Source of the DNA: Bog-532 sp963830385
GTDB taxonomy: Bacteria > Actinomycetota > Actinomycetes > Streptosporangiales > Streptosporangiaceae
Direction of reading: 5' to 3'
Assembly (NCBI GenBank): GCA_963830385.1
Contig: CAWHMD010000005.1
Span: forward strand, 310,001-374,000
DNA length: 64,000 nucleotides
Below are positions 25,940-33,813 of this stretch, piece after piece (positions within the stretch are counted from its first letter, which is position 1; each line of letters starts with the position of its first letter). The notes beneath the pieces are model-generated. The model made no database searches, was not told the DNA's origin, and was given only the letters and a program-made list of their open reading frames with translations. Position numbers and translations under genes: made by a program.

Positions 25940-27952
25940 ATGAAAGGCTTGCTCATGGCATTGGTCACCACCCGGCTCAGAGCCGTCGCCACCGCGGGCA
26001 CGGCGGCGCTCCTGTGCGCGGGGGCGATCGCCGCCGCTTCGCCGAGCCAGGCCTCACCCCGGTCGGCGATCCCGAACACCCATCCGGCCTGGGCCAGCCG
26101 CGCCAAGCAGGTGTCGTCGCAGACGGTGACCACCGGCACCGTGAACGCCCGCGTCTACCTGGCGGGCCAGGACCCGGCCGGGCTGGCCGCGTACGCCACC
26201 GCGGTGAGCACACCGGGCAGCGCCAGCTACGGCCAGTACCTGACCCCAGCCGAGGTCCAGCAGCGGTTCGGCCCGAGCAGCGGCCAGCTCGACGCGATCA
26301 AGTCCTGGCTGACCGGCGCCGGCCTGACCGTGACCGGCGTGGTCGGCAAGGCCGACGGCTACGTCTCGGTGACCGGCTCGGTGAGCGACGCGGCCAAGGC
26401 GTTCAGCGTGACCTTCCACAACTACCGGGGGCCGGACAAGCGGACCGACCGGGCACCGGCCCAGGCCGCCACCGCCCCCGACACCGTGAGCAAGGCGATC
26501 GTCGCGGTGACCGGCCTGGACACCGCCACCCACCAGATGCGGCCGGGCGACACGCTGCCGCCGCCGCCCTCCAACTACTGGACGGCCGGGCCCTGCTCGC
26601 AGTACTACGCACAGAAGATCGCGCTCAACGAGCCGCCCGCCTACGGCATCCACCAGCCCTGGACCAACTGCGGCTACACCCCCGCCCAGGTCCGCGGGGC
26701 CTACGGGGTGACCGCCTCCGGGATGACCGGTAAGGGCCAGACGGTGGCCATCGTGGACGCCTACGCCTCGCCGTCGATCTTGTCCGACGCCAACAAGTTC
26801 TCCACCACGGTCGGCGACCAGCCGTTCGCTTCTGGCCAGTTCCACCAGTACCTGCCGTCCAGCTTCAACCACACCGACGTCTGCGGCCCGGCCGGCTGGT
26901 ACCCGGAGGAGACGCTGGACGTCGAGTCGGTGCACGGCCAGGCCCCCGACGCCGCCGTCAACTTCGTGGCCGGCGCGAGCTGCGACGACAACGACCTGCT
27001 GGCAGCCGAGGCGTTCATCGTCAACTCCCACATCGCCAGCATCGTCAGCAACTCCTACGGCTCGCCCTCCGACCTGGAGTCGATCGCCGGCGCCTATGAC
27101 CAGGTGTTCGAGGTCGGGGCGACTGAGGGCATCGGGTTCTTCTTCTCCTCGGGTGACTCGGGGTACGAGTCGCCGGACGAGAACCCGGGCGTGTCCGACC
27201 AGATCCAGACCGACTACCCGGCCGAAAGCCCGTGGGTGACCACGGTCGGCGGCACCAGCCTGGCCATCGGCCCGGTCAGGAACTACGAGTTCGAGACCTC
27301 CTGGGGCACCATGAACGACCAGCTGGCCGCGAACGGCAAGTCCTGGTCCAGCCAGCCGCCCGGCACCTACCCGGACGACTACGACGGCTCCAGCGGCGGC
27401 GGGGTCAGCACCATCTACAGCCAGCCCGCCTACCAGCGCGGCGTGGTGCCCCGGAGTCTGGCTACGCACCTGCCCAACGGCACCGTCAGTGCCACTCCGA
27501 TGCGGGTCGAGCCGGACGTGTCGGCGCTGGCCGACCCGAGCACCGGGATCCTGATCGGTGAGACCACGCTGCAGCCGGACGGCACCACGTTCGCGTTCTC
27601 GCTGAGCCGCGAAGGCGGCACCAGCGTCTCCACCCCCGTGTTCGCGGGCATCGAGGCCGACGCCCAGCAGGCGGCCGGGCACGTCATCGGCTTCGCCGAC
27701 CCGGCCATCTACCAGCGGTACCGCACCGGCGCCTTCCGCGACGTGACCGACCACCCGCTCGGCCCGGGCTACCTGGCCGAGGTCCGGCAGAACTACACCG
27801 ACCCGGCCACCAAGGCCGGACCGATCCTGACCTACCTGCGCACGCTGGGCATCGACGGCGAGGGCGCGGCCGCGCTGCACGCCGTCAGCGGCTACGACGA
27901 CGCCACCGGGCTGGGGTCGCCGCGGCTGTACGTCCAGTCGTTCCGCCGCTAG
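25940..27952 (+). CDS. Secreted S53 serine-carboxyl protease (kumamolisin/sedolisin type)
   Basis: Acid-active secreted endopeptidase. 670 residues: signal peptide (about 1-38, hydrophobic TAALLCAGAIAAA ending SQA), a pro-kumamolisin activation domain (about 45-200), then the catalytic domain. Active-site residues visible: Glu323 and Asp327 in EETLDVES, oxyanion Asp406 in SSGDSG, and nucleophile Ser562 in GGTSVSTPVFAG. The C-terminal Ca-binding Asp cluster is less clear. An internal ATG at 25955 could be the start. Probably self-processed outside the cell. Convergent with a TetR gene. Confidence 0.93.
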   Translation: MKGLLMALVTTRLRAVATAGTAALLCAGAIAAASPSQASPRSAIPNTHPAWASRAKQVSSQTVTTGTVNARVYLAGQDPAGLAAYATAVSTPGSASYGQYLTPAEVQQRFGPSSGQLDAIKSWLTGAGLTVTGVVGKADGYVSVTGSVSDAAKAFSVTFHNYRGPDKRTDRAPAQAATAPDTVSKAIVAVTGLDTATHQMRPGDTLPPPPSNYWTAGPCSQYYAQKIALNEPPAYGIHQPWTNCGYTPAQVRGAYGVTASGMTGKGQTVAIVDAYASPSILSDANKFSTTVGDQPFASGQFHQYLPSSFNHTDVCGPAGWYPEETLDVESVHGQAPDAAVNFVAGASCDDNDLLAAEAFIVNSHIASIVSNSYGSPSDLESIAGAYDQVFEVGATEGIGFFFSSGDSGYESPDENPGVSDQIQTDYPAESPWVTTVGGTSLAIGPVRNYEFETSWGTMNDQLAANGKSWSSQPPGTYPDDYDGSSGGGVSTIYSQPAYQRGVVPRSLATHLPNGTVSATPMRVEPDVSALADPSTGILIGETTLQPDGTTFAFSLSREGGTSVSTPVFAGIEADAQQAAGHVIGFADPAIYQRYRTGAFRDVTDHPLGPGYLAEVRQNYTDPATKAGPILTYLRTLGIDGEGAAALHAVSGYDDATGLGSPRLYVQSFRR

Positions 27953-27993
27953 GCAAGCAGGACCCCGCTAGGCAAGCCGGACCGCTAGGCGAG
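27946..27993. repeat. Three tandem ~18-bp repeats across two convergent stop codons
   Basis: CCGCTAGGCAAGCAGGAC, CCGCTAGGCAAGCCGGA and CCGCTAGGCGAGCAGG follow one another. The first copy contains the TAG stop of the protease (27950-27952); the last contains the minus-strand stop of the TetR gene (27985-27987). Confidence 0.85.
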
Positions 27994-28626
27994 CAGGCGC
28001 AGCACCGCGTCCGCGAACCACACCCGGAACCGGGCCGCCGGCCAGCCGCGCGGCCCGGTCAGCCGGGTGAACACGGCCGGGTCCATCAGCAGCCAGACGG
28101 TGTCGACGGCTTCGGCCCGGCCGAGGCCGTCGCGCAGTGACCCCCGGCTGGCCAGGCCGTCCACCAGCCAGGCGGCCATCACCTCACGCTGAGCGGTCAG
28201 CTGGGCGGCCACCGCCGCGATCTCCTCGTCCAGCGGGGCGGCGTCCAGCACGGCCAGTACCAGCCCGGCCGCCCGCTGGGCCGACGCGGTGAGCACGTCC
28301 GCGAACTCGGCCACGAAGCCGCCGCCGTCCGGTGCCGCCTGCGCCCGCCTGGCCCAGGCCCGGTCCAGCATGGCAACCGGCTCGTCGTCGCCCGCGGTGG
28401 CCACGTCGATGGCCGCCTTGAGCAGCCGCGCCTTGGTGCCGAAGGCGGCCTCCACGGTCGGCACCGACACCCCGGCCGCGACCGCGACCGCCTTCACGGT
28501 CGTGCCGGCGTACCCGGCGGCCAGGAACTGGCCGGTGGCCGCGGCCACGATCCGGGCCCGGGTCTGCTGCGCCTGCTGCTGACGCTGGGCAGACTGATAC
28601 CGGCGGTGGCTTCCCCGGTCCTCCAT
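27985..28626 (-). CDS. TetR-family transcriptional regulator
   Basis: 213 residues. The N-terminal HTH is at about 18-65 (ARIVAAATGQFLAAGYAGTTV, then VAAGVSVPTVEAAFGTKARLL), with a ligand-binding helical domain to about 213. Divergent from the VOC protein; a TATGG/CCATA palindrome lies in the 46-base spacer. The ATG has no obvious ribosome site on its side, so the transcript may be nearly leaderless. Confidence 0.88.
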   Translation of the reverse strand: MEDRGSHRRYQSAQRQQQAQQTRARIVAAATGQFLAAGYAGTTVKAVAVAAGVSVPTVEAAFGTKARLLKAAIDVATAGDDEPVAMLDRAWARRAQAAPDGGGFVAEFADVLTASAQRAAGLVLAVLDAAPLDEEIAAVAAQLTAQREVMAAWLVDGLASRGSLRDGLGRAEAVDTVWLLMDPAVFTRLTGPRGWPAARFRVWFADAVLRLLA

Positions 28627-28633
28627 AATTGAC

Positions 28634-28648
28634 TATGGTAATGCCATA
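28634..28648. promoter_or_regulatory. Candidate TetR operator
   Basis: TATGG-TAATG-CCATA, a perfect 5+5 inverted repeat centred in the short divergent spacer, just downstream of a TTGACT (28629-28634) resembling a -35 box for the VOC gene. Assigned to the adjacent TetR protein by position only. Confidence 0.45.
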
Positions 28649-28672
28649 CTTAATTCTGAGCGAGGAGGGGCT

Positions 28673-29170
28673 GTGGAGGCGGAAGAGACTGAAGTGGCGG
28701 GTGCGGGAGCGGGATCAGGCGCGGGAGCGGGCTCAGGCGCGGGCGCAGGCGCAAGCGCAGGCGCGGGCACGGGCGAGCCCACGGCCGACCCGGGAGTCGA
28801 GGGGTCGGTGGCCCGGCCGGGCGGGGTCTCGTACCTGGCCATCCCGGCCCGCGACGTGGGACGGTCGGCGGAGTTCTACCGGGCGGTGTTCGGCTGGGAG
28901 CTGCGCGGGGACCCGGACGAGCCCAGCTTCAGCGACGGGACCGGGCACGTCATCGGGCACTGGCGGACGGACCTGGAGGTGGCGGCGGACGCCGGCGTGC
29001 GCCCGTACGTGTACGTCGAGGATCTCGGGGCGGCCCTGGAACGGGCGGCCGCGCAGGGGGCGGACGTGGTGGCCGAGCCGTACCCGGAGGGCAGCCTGCG
29101 GATCGCGGTCATCCGCGACCCGGCCGGTAACGCCGTCGGCGTCTGGACCGGGCCTGCCCAGGCTGGCTGA
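28673..29170 (+). CDS. VOC-family (glyoxalase/bleomycin-resistance fold) protein with Gly-Ala tail
   Basis: 165 residues from GTG 28673, preceded by AGGAGGGG. Residues about 45-160 form a single VOC domain: VSYLAIPARDVGRSAEFYRAVFGWEL, YVYVEDLGAALERAAAQGADVV and a closing IAVIRDPAGNAVGVWTGP. Residues 10-40 are an unusual Gly/Ala/Ser low-complexity tail encoded by GCGGGN-type repeats (about 28697-28775). VOC proteins bind a metal and small molecules or drugs; the role here is unknown. Probably controlled by the divergent TetR. Confidence 0.8.
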   Translation: MEAEETEVAGAGAGSGAGAGSGAGAGASAGAGTGEPTADPGVEGSVARPGGVSYLAIPARDVGRSAEFYRAVFGWELRGDPDEPSFSDGTGHVIGHWRTDLEVAADAGVRPYVYVEDLGAALERAAAQGADVVAEPYPEGSLRIAVIRDPAGNAVGVWTGPAQAG

Positions 29171-29197
29171 CCAGCCGGCCTGGGCAGCCGGGCAGCC

Positions 29198-29258
29198 AGG
29201 GGGTCGATGGTAACTTTGGTACCCCTCCAGGGCGACCAAAGTTACCTTCGAGCCCCCT
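29198..29258. terminator. Long composite hairpin (bidirectional terminator or structured element)
   Basis: A perfect 12-bp inner stem GGTAACTTTGGT / ACCAAAGTTACC (29209-29220, 29235-29246; 14-base loop) continues, after one mismatch, with TCGA/TCGA and AGGGGG/CCCCCT. The element has about 22 paired bases per arm and lies 27 bases after the VOC stop. No T-run follows. Confidence 0.7.
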
Positions 29259-29343
29259 AGCGGAGCGGCTGGGTCTTGCTGTTATCAGCTGAGGGTGCGA
29301 ACCGGCTCAGGGCGCGCGGGAGGTACGAGGCGCCGGGATGGCG

Positions 29344-29384
29344 ACGGCCGCCCTCCGGGCCCGGTGAGGGTGGAGGGCGGCCGT
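29344..29384 (-). terminator. GC-rich 13-bp hairpin after adoK
   Basis: ACGGCCGCCCTCC (29344-29356) pairs perfectly with GGAGGGCGGCCGT (29372-29384) around a 15-base loop. It starts 13 bases after the adoK stop on the minus strand, as expected for a GC-only actinomycete terminator; there is no T-run. Confidence 0.7.
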
Positions 29385-29397
29385 GAAACGGCTGGGC

Positions 29398-30372
29398 TCA
29401 GCCCAGGTGCTGGGCGACTTCCTTGGCGGCCTCGGCGCCGTAGGCGGTCTCGAAGCGCGCGGTGAGGGCGTCCGGGGTGAGCTGGTACTCCTGGGTGCCG
29501 ACGGTCTCCAGGACGGAGGCCGCGACCAGGCAGCCGAGCTGTGCGGCCCGCTCCAGCGGGAGCTGCCAGGCCACCGCGGCCAGGAAGCCGGCCCGGAAGG
29601 CGTCGCCGCCGCCCGTCGGGTCGACCGCGTTGACGTCGGGGACCGACGGGACCGTGATCGGTGGCTGGCCGGCCTGGACGACCCGGGCACCGTCGGCGCC
29701 GAGCGTGGTGATCTGGACCTGGACGCGACCGGCGATCTCGTCGGCGGTCCAGCCGGTCTTCTGCTCGATGAGGGCCAGTTCGTACTCGTTGGAGAACAGG
29801 TAAGCGGCGCCGCCGACCAGCGACCTGGTCTGCTCGCTGTTCATCCGCGGCAGCTGCTGCGACGGGTCGGCCGCGAACGGGATGCCCGCGGTCGCGCAGC
29901 CGGCCGTGTGCCGGAACATCGCCTCGGGGTCGTCCGCGCCGATCAGCACCAGGTCGACGCCACCGGCCCGGGCCGCGACGTCCTCGATCGAGATGTCGCG
30001 TGCCTCGGCCATCGCACCGGGGTAGAACGACGCGATCTGGTTGCCGTCCTGGTCGGTGGTGCACACGAACCGGGCGGTGTGGTTCTTCTTCGATTCCAGC
30101 ACACCGCTGGTGTCGACGCCGTGGGCGTCGAGCCACCGGCGGTAATCCGTGAAGTCCTGCCCCACGGCGCCGACGAGCAGGGGCTGCAGGCCAAGGCAGC
30201 CCATCCCGAACGCGATGTTCGCGGCCACGCCGCCCTGCCGGATCTCCAAGCCGTCCACCAGGAACGACAAGGAGACCCGGTCGAGCTTGTCCGCGATCAG
30301 ATGCTCGGTGAATCTACCGGGAAAGGTCATCAGGTGGTCGGTGGCCACCGACCCCGTGACCGCGATACGCAC
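29398..30372 (-). CDS. adoK: Adenosine kinase (PfkB family)
   Basis: Phosphorylates adenosine to AMP for purine salvage. 324 residues: N-terminal IAVTGSVATDHLMTFPGRF and GGVAANIAFG, the middle HTARFVCTTDQDGNQIASFYPGAMAEAR, FAADPSQQL, and the PfkB C-terminal signature DPTGGGDAFRAGFL with the catalytic Asp. The pattern follows mycobacterial AdoK (Rv2202c) closely rather than ribokinase. The neighbour erpA three bases upstream is also next to adoK in mycobacteria, which supports the assignment. Confidence 0.9.
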   Translation of the reverse strand: MRIAVTGSVATDHLMTFPGRFTEHLIADKLDRVSLSFLVDGLEIRQGGVAANIAFGMGCLGLQPLLVGAVGQDFTDYRRWLDAHGVDTSGVLESKKNHTARFVCTTDQDGNQIASFYPGAMAEARDISIEDVAARAGGVDLVLIGADDPEAMFRHTAGCATAGIPFAADPSQQLPRMNSEQTRSLVGGAAYLFSNEYELALIEQKTGWTADEIAGRVQVQITTLGADGARVVQAGQPPITVPSVPDVNAVDPTGGGDAFRAGFLAAVAWQLPLERAAQLGCLVAASVLETVGTQEYQLTPDALTARFETAYGAEAAKEVAQHLG

Positions 30373-30375
30373 CGG

Positions 30376-30723
30376 TCAGTGGAACGAGTCGCCGCAGGCG
30401 CAGGAGCCCGTCGCGTTCGGGTTGTCGATCGTGAAGCCCTGCTTCTCGATCGTGTCCACGAAGTCGATGGTGGCGCCCATCAGGTACGGCGCGCTCATCT
30501 TGTCGGTGACCACCGAGACGTCGCTGAACTTGGTGACGATGTCGCCGTCGATGTCGCGGTCGTCGAAGTAGAGCTGGTAGCGGAGACCGGAGCAACCGCC
30601 CGGCTGCACGGCGATACGCAGCTTGAGATCTTCGCGGCCTTCCTGCGCGAGCAGGCTGCCGACCTTCGTGGCCGCACCCTCAGTGAGGACGATGCCCTGA
30701 GTGGTCTCTTGCTGAACGGTCAT
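30376..30723 (-). CDS. erpA: Iron-sulfur cluster insertion protein (HesB/IscA/ErpA)
   Basis: A-type carrier that passes [Fe-S] clusters to target enzymes. 115 residues with the three cluster cysteines: one in PGGCSGLRYQLYF (about 42) and two in the C-terminal GSCACGDSFH. FDDRDIDGD and VDTIEKQGFTIDNPNATG are also family-typical. Three bases upstream of adoK, so cotranscribed. Confidence 0.94.
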   Translation of the reverse strand: MTVQQETTQGIVLTEGAATKVGSLLAQEGREDLKLRIAVQPGGCSGLRYQLYFDDRDIDGDIVTKFSDVSVVTDKMSAPYLMGATIDFVDTIEKQGFTIDNPNATGSCACGDSFH

Positions 30724-30829
30724 CGGTATGTAGCTCCCGCCTCGGTTAAGTCCGGAGTGCGCTTACGTACTTGGCTCTCACGCACAACGATAAGCCCAGC
30801 GGTCGCATTCCGCGCCGCCGGCGTGATTT

Positions 30830-31411
30830 CTAAAGGCCCGGCGCGCCCCAGACGGGGAACCACCGGGACAGGTCCTGCTCGAGCTTCAGGTCGTTCTCGA
30901 GGACGCCCTTGACCTGGAGCTCCAGCGCGCTGTCGCGGCGCTCACCGGACAGCGGCGCGAACGGGTAGAACGTGCCCCGTTTGAACAGGTAGACCAGGCC
31001 GAGGCGGCGCTGCGCGTCATCGGTGAAGGCCACCAGCGTGCACAGCAGCTGGGGGCCGAAGCCGTTGTCGACCAGCGTGGAGTTGACCGCGTGGAGGTCG
31101 GCCACCAGGTCCTCCACCTCGTTCGACATGTGCGAGCTGACCAGCCAGGTGAACCCGAATGAGTCCTTGGTCACCTCGACCGGCAGCGTCCCGGTCTTGG
31201 CCCCGGACATGTCGAGCAGCTCGCGGATGTCCTTCTCGACATCCGCGAACGCCCGGCCCTCGACCGGCCGGAAGCAGACCGAGCCGGAGCCGGTCGGCTT
31301 GAAGCCGGTCGCCGCCTCCAGCGTCACCGCCGCCGACGGCAGCTGGAACAGCACGTCCAGGTTGGGCTGGACCGGCTTGGTCCGGCCCAGCAGCGTGTCC
31401 AGGAAGCCCAC
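30830..31411 (-). CDS. pspAB: PspA-associated protein PspAB
   Basis: 193-residue soluble protein beginning MGFLDTLLGRTKPVQPNLD, the typical N-terminus of PspAB, with TLEAATGFKPTGSGSVCFRPVEG, FTWLVSSHMSNEVEDLVADLHAVN and FYPFAPLSGERRD. It is part of the actinobacterial phage-shock/envelope-stress locus and lies two bases after htpX. Its biochemical role is not established; partnership with PspA and HtpX is inferred from locus conservation. Confidence 0.85.
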   Translation of the reverse strand: MGFLDTLLGRTKPVQPNLDVLFQLPSAAVTLEAATGFKPTGSGSVCFRPVEGRAFADVEKDIRELLDMSGAKTGTLPVEVTKDSFGFTWLVSSHMSNEVEDLVADLHAVNSTLVDNGFGPQLLCTLVAFTDDAQRRLGLVYLFKRGTFYPFAPLSGERRDSALELQVKGVLENDLKLEQDLSRWFPVWGAPGL

Positions 31412-31413
31412 GG

Positions 31414-32364
31414 CTAGTGCTGCCCCAGCTGAGCGGAGATCTTGGCCAGCTGCGCCTGCCGCTTCTCCAGCGACGGGTGGGTGGAGAACAGCACCGCGAT
31501 CTTCGACTGCGCCTGCTGCCCGCTGAGCGCGGGGGCGAAGAAGAAGGCGTTCAGCGGCGCCGCCTCGCGCAGGTCCTTGGTCGGGATCCGCGCGATGCTG
31601 CCGCTCACCTTGGTCAGCGCGCTCGACAGGGCCGACGGCTGCCCGGTGAGCAGCGCGCCGGACCGGTCGGCGGCCAGCTCGCGGTAGCGCGACAGCAGCC
31701 GGATGAGCAGGAAGCTGATCGCGTAGACGACGATGCTGACGGCCATGATGACCAGCAGGATCGGCAGCGCGTTCTGGTTGTTGTTGCTGTCGCGGCGGCC
31801 ACCGCCGCCGAACAGCTCGCCGTAGAAGGAGAACCTGATCAGCAGGCCGGCGATGACGCCCAGGAACGAGGCGACCGTCATCACCATGACGTCCTTGTGG
31901 GCCACGTGCGAGAGCTCGTGCGCGATCACGCCCTCGAGCTCCTCCGGCGTCAGCCGCCGCATCAGGCCGTCGGTCACGCAGAGCACCGCGTGCTCGCTGT
32001 TACGGCCGGTCGCGAACGCGTTCGGCAGGTCGGTCGGGGAAATCGCGATCCGCGGCTTGGGCATGTCGGCCAGCGCGCAGACCCGGTCCACGATGCCGTG
32101 CAGCTCCGGCGCCTCCTGCGGGGTCACCACCCGAGCCTGGGCCGAGGCCAGGGCGATCTTGTCCGAGTAAAACAGGGACCCGATCGCGAACCCGCCGCCC
32201 AGCACCACCGCGAAGAAGATAATGGCACCGTCGGACGCGTGGAACGCGGCCGAGATGCCGATGATTGCGACGATAAACGCCACGAACACGATCCCGAGCA
32301 GGAACATCGTCAGGCCCATGCGGGCCGTTAGTCCCCGGTCAGGCGCATACCTAGTGCGCGCCAC
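31414..32364 (-). CDS. htpX: Membrane zinc metalloprotease HtpX
   Basis: Quality-control protease of the cytoplasmic membrane. 316 residues from GTG 32364, with a GGAGGTG ribosome site. Two N-terminal membrane segments (about 15-55), the HExxH zinc motif in VIAHELSHVAHKDV (about 140-153), two further membrane segments (about 160-180 and 200-225), and the third zinc ligand in YRELAADRSGA. It lies between pspAA and pspAB but is separated from pspAA by a 10-bp hairpin. Confidence 0.93.
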   Translation of the reverse strand: MARTRYAPDRGLTARMGLTMFLLGIVFVAFIVAIIGISAAFHASDGAIIFFAVVLGGGFAIGSLFYSDKIALASAQARVVTPQEAPELHGIVDRVCALADMPKPRIAISPTDLPNAFATGRNSEHAVLCVTDGLMRRLTPEELEGVIAHELSHVAHKDVMVMTVASFLGVIAGLLIRFSFYGELFGGGGRRDSNNNQNALPILLVIMAVSIVVYAISFLLIRLLSRYRELAADRSGALLTGQPSALSSALTKVSGSIARIPTKDLREAAPLNAFFFAPALSGQQAQSKIAVLFSTHPSLEKRQAQLAKISAQLGQH

Positions 32365-32386
32365 CCCGTCACCTCCAGTTCAAGAA

Positions 32387-32411
32387 CCAGAGCCGGGTTC
32401 GCCGGCTCTGG
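32387..32411 (-). terminator. Hairpin between pspAA and htpX
   Basis: CCAGAGCCGG / CCGGCTCTGG, a perfect 10-bp stem with loop GTTCG, followed on the minus strand by TTCTTG. It probably attenuates pspA-pspAA transcripts before htpX-pspAB, letting the two halves of the locus be expressed at different levels. Confidence 0.7.
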
Positions 32412-32519
32412 CGTTCATACATTCAATCTATCCAGGTGACGCTGGAAACTATGTGAACGTTGCCTCTCCAGACGCTGAAAGCGCGAGCGGCCGAGCGGAC
32501 CAGGGGCCGGCCCCCCGCG

Positions 32520-32798
32520 TCAGCCGGGGATGAGCCCCTCGTCGGTCATCATCTGGCGAACCTCGGCCAGGCTCGCGTCCTCGTGCGGCAGGATCAGCTC
32601 CGACGGCTCCAGGCTATCCGCTGGGTAGGGCTTCCCGACCGCCCGGACCTGCGCCAGCAGCTCATTCAGCGCACGGCGGAATGCCACCTCATCCCCCGTG
32701 TCCACCGCGCCGGCAAGCTTGGCGTCCAGCTCGTTGAGCGCGGTGGTCTCGGTGTCGTCCACGCTGAGCTGGCCTTCGCCCAGAATGCGGACGATCAT
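32520..32798 (-). CDS. pspAA: PspA-associated protein PspAA
   Basis: 92-residue acidic protein: MIVRILGEGQLSVDD at the N-terminus, LNELDAKLAGAVDTGDEVAFRRALNELLAQV in the middle and a C-terminal LPHEDASLAEVRQMMTDEG. Its start overlaps the pspA stop by four bases (ATGA). PspAA-type domains always sit next to PspA in actinobacteria; direct function is unproven. Confidence 0.88.
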   Translation of the reverse strand: MIVRILGEGQLSVDDTETTALNELDAKLAGAVDTGDEVAFRRALNELLAQVRAVGKPYPADSLEPSELILPHEDASLAEVRQMMTDEGLIPG

Positions 32799-33658
32799 GT
32801 CCCGTCACCAGCCCGGTGCGGATCGGCCGAGGGGAGCGCGGATTCACCCACGTCCGCGGCCGGCAGCGCCTGCTCGCCGTTGCTGCTGGCACCGCTCGAG
32901 TTGGCACTGCGGGGCGCCTGCTCGGGCGTGCCCGCCTCCAGCTCGCCCGCGGACCCGCTGCCGAGCTCGCCCTTGAGCTTCTGCAGCTCGAGCTCGACGT
33001 CGTTGCCGGCGCCCATCCGGTCCAGCTCGGCCTGGATGTCGTCGCGGGGCCCGGCGCCGGACACGTCCTCGAGGGCGCCCGAGGCGAGCAGCTCGTCGAT
33101 GGCGCCGGCGCGGGCCTGCATCTGCGCGGTCTTGTCCTCGGCCCGCTGGATGGCCATGCCGACGTCGCCCATCTCCTCGGAGATGCCGGAGAAGGCCTCG
33201 TTGATCCGCGTCTGGGCCTCGGCCGCGGTGTAGGTGGCCTTGATGGTCTCCTTGCGGGTGCGGAAGGCGTCCACCTTGGACTGCAGGCGCTGCGAGGCGA
33301 CGGTGAGCTTCTCCTCTTCCCCCTGCAGCGACGCATACTGCGCCTGAAGGTCGTTGAGCTGGCTCTGCGCCGAGGACCGGCGGGTCAGCGCCTCGCGGGC
33401 CAGATCCTCGCGCCCCGCCCCCAGGGCGTCGCGGGCCTGCTTCTCCAGCTTGTTGGACTGCTGCTGGATCTGGTTCATCTGCAGTTCGACACGCTTGCGG
33501 GATGTGGCGACGTCCGCGACCCCGCGGCGGACCTTCTGCAGCATCTCAAGCTGTCGCTGATAGGAGTAATCCAGGGTCTCACGGGGGTCTTCCATGCGGT
33601 CCAGGGCCTTGTTGGCCTTGGAGCGGAAGATCAGTGTGACCCGCTTCATCACGCTCAT
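32795..33658 (-). CDS. pspA: PspA/IM30 envelope-stress protein
   Basis: Membrane-associated coiled-coil protein (ESCRT-III-like superfamily) that protects the cytoplasmic membrane under stress. 287 residues. Start at MSVMKRVTLIFRSKANKALDR (ATG 33658); the frame continues 38 codons upstream without family similarity. Long coiled coil at about 20-220 (DPRETLDYSYQRQLEMLQKVR, VELQMNQIQQQSNKLEKQA). The last ~60 residues are a Gly/Ser/Ala-rich tail typical of actinobacterial PspA. Confidence 0.93.
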   Translation of the reverse strand: MSVMKRVTLIFRSKANKALDRMEDPRETLDYSYQRQLEMLQKVRRGVADVATSRKRVELQMNQIQQQSNKLEKQARDALGAGREDLAREALTRRSSAQSQLNDLQAQYASLQGEEEKLTVASQRLQSKVDAFRTRKETIKATYTAAEAQTRINEAFSGISEEMGDVGMAIQRAEDKTAQMQARAGAIDELLASGALEDVSGAGPRDDIQAELDRMGAGNDVELELQKLKGELGSGSAGELEAGTPEQAPRSANSSGASSNGEQALPAADVGESALPSADPHRAGDGT

Positions 33659-33813
33659 AGACGCGGCCGTCCCCTTCGTGCCTGTGCCAATTGGCATCCA
33701 CCCTACGCGGTGCCCGTCGTACCGGCGACCAAGAAGCGGCCATGATGACCCGCGCGCCGTATTCGCCCGCACTCATCTCCGCATCGGGTGGTCCGTTCCA
33801 TTAGGCTGAGGGC

